NCBI GenBank assembly: GCA_013695335.1
Contig: JACDAR010000329.1
Location: 1-7,328, forward strand
Length of the DNA stretch: 7,328 nucleotides
Source: Rubrobacter sp.
Lineage (GTDB): Bacteria > Actinomycetota > Rubrobacteria > Rubrobacterales > Rubrobacteraceae
Direction of reading: 5' to 3'
Of the stretch, positions 5,716 through 7,328 are shown piece by piece. The position numbers were made by a program, and so were the translations under genes. Position 1 is the first letter of the stretch. Each line of letters begins with the position of its first letter. The notes under the pieces were generated by a model. That model saw only the letters and a list, made by a program, of their open reading frames with translations. It was not told where the DNA came from and ran no database searches.

Positions 5716-7213
5716 AGATCCTGGTGAAGTCGCCGATCTTCTGTTCTATCTCGGCCCATTCATCTTCCGGCATGGACCCGGCGACGATCCCCGCCCCCGA
5801 GAATAGCCGGAGCGTGCGTCCGCCAACGAGGCCGCTACGGATGCCGACCGCGAACTCCGCAGCGTCGGCCGAGATCCAACCTATCGGGCCAGCGTACCAG
5901 CCTCGGTCGAACGGCTCTGAGGTCCGTATCTCGGCCAGCGCCTTCTCCCTCGGATGCCCGCCAACAGCGGGCGTCGGATGCAGAGCTTCGAGCACATCCC
6001 AGTCCGTCACGCCTTCGCGCAGCGTTCCCCGCACCCCGGATACGAGGTGCCGTCCCCGCGCAAGCTTCATCTCGGAGAGCCGCTCTTCGACCTCCAGGCT
6101 CTCGCACAGGTTCCCGAGCGACTCGCGGATGCTGTCCCGAACGTAGGCGTGCTCCGAGAGATCCTTCGCGCTACCGAGAAGCTGGTCGCGCAGCTCGTCA
6201 TCGTCCATCGCGGAGTCGCCCCTGGGACGGGTTCCGGCTACGGCTTCGGTGCGGACCTCGCGCCCTTCGCGCCTGAATAGCCGCTCCGGTGACGCCCCGA
6301 CGAACGCTGTGCCCTCCTCCGGTTCAACGTAGAAGTGGAAGCAATCCGGCGTGGCCGCCTTCAGGCTCTGCGCGAGCAATGCTGGATCGAGCTCCCCATC
6401 GAACTCCAGGTCAGCCCGCCGGGCGAGCACCACTTTGCCCAGACGGCCCTCTTCGAAGGCAGCCAGCGCGCGTTCGATGTTGTTCTTCCAACCAGGCCAG
6501 TCAGGGGTATCAGTGCGCGAGAGGGGCTCTGGCAAGGCGCCGGCGGGATCTTTATCGAAAGAGAGGTCTTCGATCTCGTCCAGAATCCCATCGGTCCGCT
6601 CTATATCCCAGGGGAGCACCAGGTTGCACACCAGCTTCGAGATCCCATCTTCCACTAGCATCTCGAACCTCGGCAGCACGAACCTGTACCCGCCGAACGC
6701 GGCCCAGTCTTCGTCTGGTTCGCTGCGGGGATCGAAGCGAAGCCCACCGTAGTAGCGGGTTCGCGGATCGTCGGAGATCAGGGCGAACCGCTTGCGCAGC
6801 GCAGCCGTGTCAGGCGCACCATCCCCCTCCACGATATCCGCGATGCCGAGCGCCGCCGCCTGAAAGGCTCTCTCGTCCCTGTCCCGCCCAGACCAGAACA
6901 GCTTCGGCGGGGTTTTCTGGGCTTGGAGCCACGCGAAGGGGTCCATGCGTCCCACCCGCGCTTCAACCCTGACTACCCGCTCGTCAGCCAGGCCAACGGG
7001 TTCGGCGGCTGCATCAGAGAGCGTCCTGTCCACGCCTTCTGCCAGGGTCCACCGGATACGCTCCGGTCCCGGCTCCAGTCCCGGCTCCAGTCCCCGCATC
7101 AAACCCCTGCGTTCTCCGCTCAACAAAGCCCTTGCAACTCCCTCGTGTGAACCTGCCGCCTCGCCTTCATGTGACCATAGTGTAGCAAGCCGCGACAAGC
7201 TGCCCTGCGGCAC
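5684..7213 (-). CDS. menF: Isochorismate synthase, MenF
   Basis: MenF converts chorismate to isochorismate, the first committed step toward menaquinone. The chorismate-binding domain fills the C-terminal half: GKVVLARRADLEF with the likely general-base Lys260, ASPERLFRREGREV, EAVAGTRPRG, SAKDLSEHAYVRDSI, LHPTPAVGGHP (411-421), RGWYAGPIGWI (437-447), and FSGAGIVAGSMPEDEWAEIE (471-490) with Mg-coordinating glutamates. The adjacent menD favours menaquinone over siderophore or salicylate synthesis. The start is uncertain. GTG 7211-7213 gives 509 residues, but the first about 40 are low in family character and contain a GLEPGLEP repeat. ATG 7097-7099, preceded by AGGGG, would give 471 residues, closer to the family norm, and a candidate -10 lies between the two. 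A C-terminal fragment of a probable sugar kinase ends 30 bases upstream of the longer start. Confidence 0.95.
   Translation of the reverse strand: MPQGSLSRLATLWSHEGEAAGSHEGVARALLSGERRGLMRGLEPGLEPGPERIRWTLAEGVDRTLSDAAAEPVGLADERVVRVEARVGRMDPFAWLQAQKTPPKLFWSGRDRDERAFQAAALGIADIVEGDGAPDTAALRKRFALISDDPRTRYYGGLRFDPRSEPDEDWAAFGGYRFVLPRFEMLVEDGISKLVCNLVLPWDIERTDGILDEIEDLSFDKDPAGALPEPLSRTDTPDWPGWKNNIERALAAFEEGRLGKVVLARRADLEFDGELDPALLAQSLKAATPDCFHFYVEPEEGTAFVGASPERLFRREGREVRTEAVAGTRPRGDSAMDDDELRDQLLGSAKDLSEHAYVRDSIRESLGNLCESLEVEERLSEMKLARGRHLVSGVRGTLREGVTDWDVLEALHPTPAVGGHPREKALAEIRTSEPFDRGWYAGPIGWISADAAEFAVGIRSGLVGGRTLRLFSGAGIVAGSMPEDEWAEIEQKIGDFTRIFGVEPGHTAS
7059..7094. repeat. 12-base tandem repeat near the 5' end of menF
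   Basis: Two perfect copies of ggctccagtccc (7071-7082 and 7083-7094) follow a third copy with two mismatches (7059-7070). In the menF frame they encode GLEP, GLEP and GPER, so length changes would stay in frame. They lie directly after the alternative ATG start at 7099. Confidence 0.85.
7179..7187 (-). promoter_or_regulatory. Candidate extended -10 element for menF
   Basis: On the minus strand this reads TGCTACACT, matching an extended -10 (TG, one base, then TACACT with four of six consensus bases). No convincing -35 lies 17 bases upstream. If used, transcription would start inside the longer menF frame and support the shorter start at ATG 7099. This is a weak call based on a single short match. 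Confidence 0.22.
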
Positions 7214-7243
7214 CTCTCACAATCCGCCAGGATTTTCGCCTAT

Positions 7244-7328
7244 TCACCCGTACAACCTGGGATAAAGTTCCTTGAACCTTGCGTACGTATCCACATAAGT
7301 TCCACCGTCTACTCCTGGACTTATGGAT
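7244..7328 (-). CDS. C-terminal end of a probable FGGY-family carbohydrate kinase (partial)
   Basis: A minus-strand frame enters from the right edge and stops at TGA 7244-7246, giving 27 residues. The ending GGTYVDTYARFKELYPRLYG has the Y-x(3)-Y-x(2)-(F/Y)-x(2)-LYP pattern that closes many xylulokinase- and gluconokinase-like FGGY proteins. This helix is the only evidence, so the family is tentative and the sugar cannot be named. It lies 30 bases before the longer menF start and might share a transcript with it. Its codons (ATA, AGT, ACT, TAT) look less GC-biased than the men genes, but the fragment is too short to conclude anything. Confidence 0.45.
   Translation of the reverse strand, partial: SISPGVDGGTYVDTYARFKELYPRLYG

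Noticed and set aside
6289..6972. Plus-strand frame of 227 codons opposite menF
   Set aside because: It is antisense to the conserved part of menF, Arg/Pro/Ser-rich, without a family.

Overview
The window looks like a chromosomal piece of a menaquinone-using, moderately GC-rich bacterium. GTG and TTG starts are common, and good GGAGG-type Shine-Dalgarno sites are visible. An actinobacterial lineage such as Rubrobacterales would fit, but this is a guess from general style; no rRNA or other taxonomic marker is present. Every clearly intact gene lies on the minus strand. The plus strand holds only a short C-terminal tail at the left edge and a decaying AraC-regulator/VOC gene pair.

Reading the minus strand in its direction of transcription (right to left): 7328-7244 is the C-terminal end of a probable FGGY-type sugar kinase. 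Next come menF (7213-5684, isochorismate synthase) and menD (5715-3949, SEPHCHC synthase), which overlap and are probably translationally coupled. After a 148-base gap with a candidate promoter comes a VOC/glyoxalase-fold protein (3800-3396). After a 176-base gap with two inverted repeats comes a compact run of four genes: a GFA/CENP-V zinc-fold protein (3219-2785), an SRPBCC ligand-binding protein (2778-2269), a YjlB-type cupin (2225-1701) and menH (1684-890, SHCHC synthase). Spacings in that run are 6, 43 and 16 bases.

MenF, MenD and MenH catalyse consecutive early steps of menaquinone synthesis: chorismate to isochorismate to SEPHCHC to SHCHC. The later enzymes (MenC, MenE, MenB, DHNA thioesterase, MenA, MenG) are not in this window. 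The layout is unusual because four small-molecule-type genes separate menD from menH, so menH is probably co-transcribed with a GFA-SRPBCC-cupin set rather than directly with menFD.

On the plus strand, 209-915 holds remnants of an AraC-type regulator followed by a VOC-family protein. The regulator has a single-base frameshift near 254-258. The expected AraC C-terminal tail and VOC N-terminus are missing around 535-557. The VOC reading frame is broken by a perfect 16-base tandem duplication at 701-740; removing one copy restores a clean VOC C-terminus ending at 915. This remnant overlaps the 3' end of menH on the opposite strand by 26 bases.

I found no phage, transposon, CRISPR, tRNA or rRNA feature, and no convincing new multi-gene defence or biosynthetic system. 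The most noteworthy points are the visible gene decay on the plus strand and the splitting of the men genes by the accessory set.
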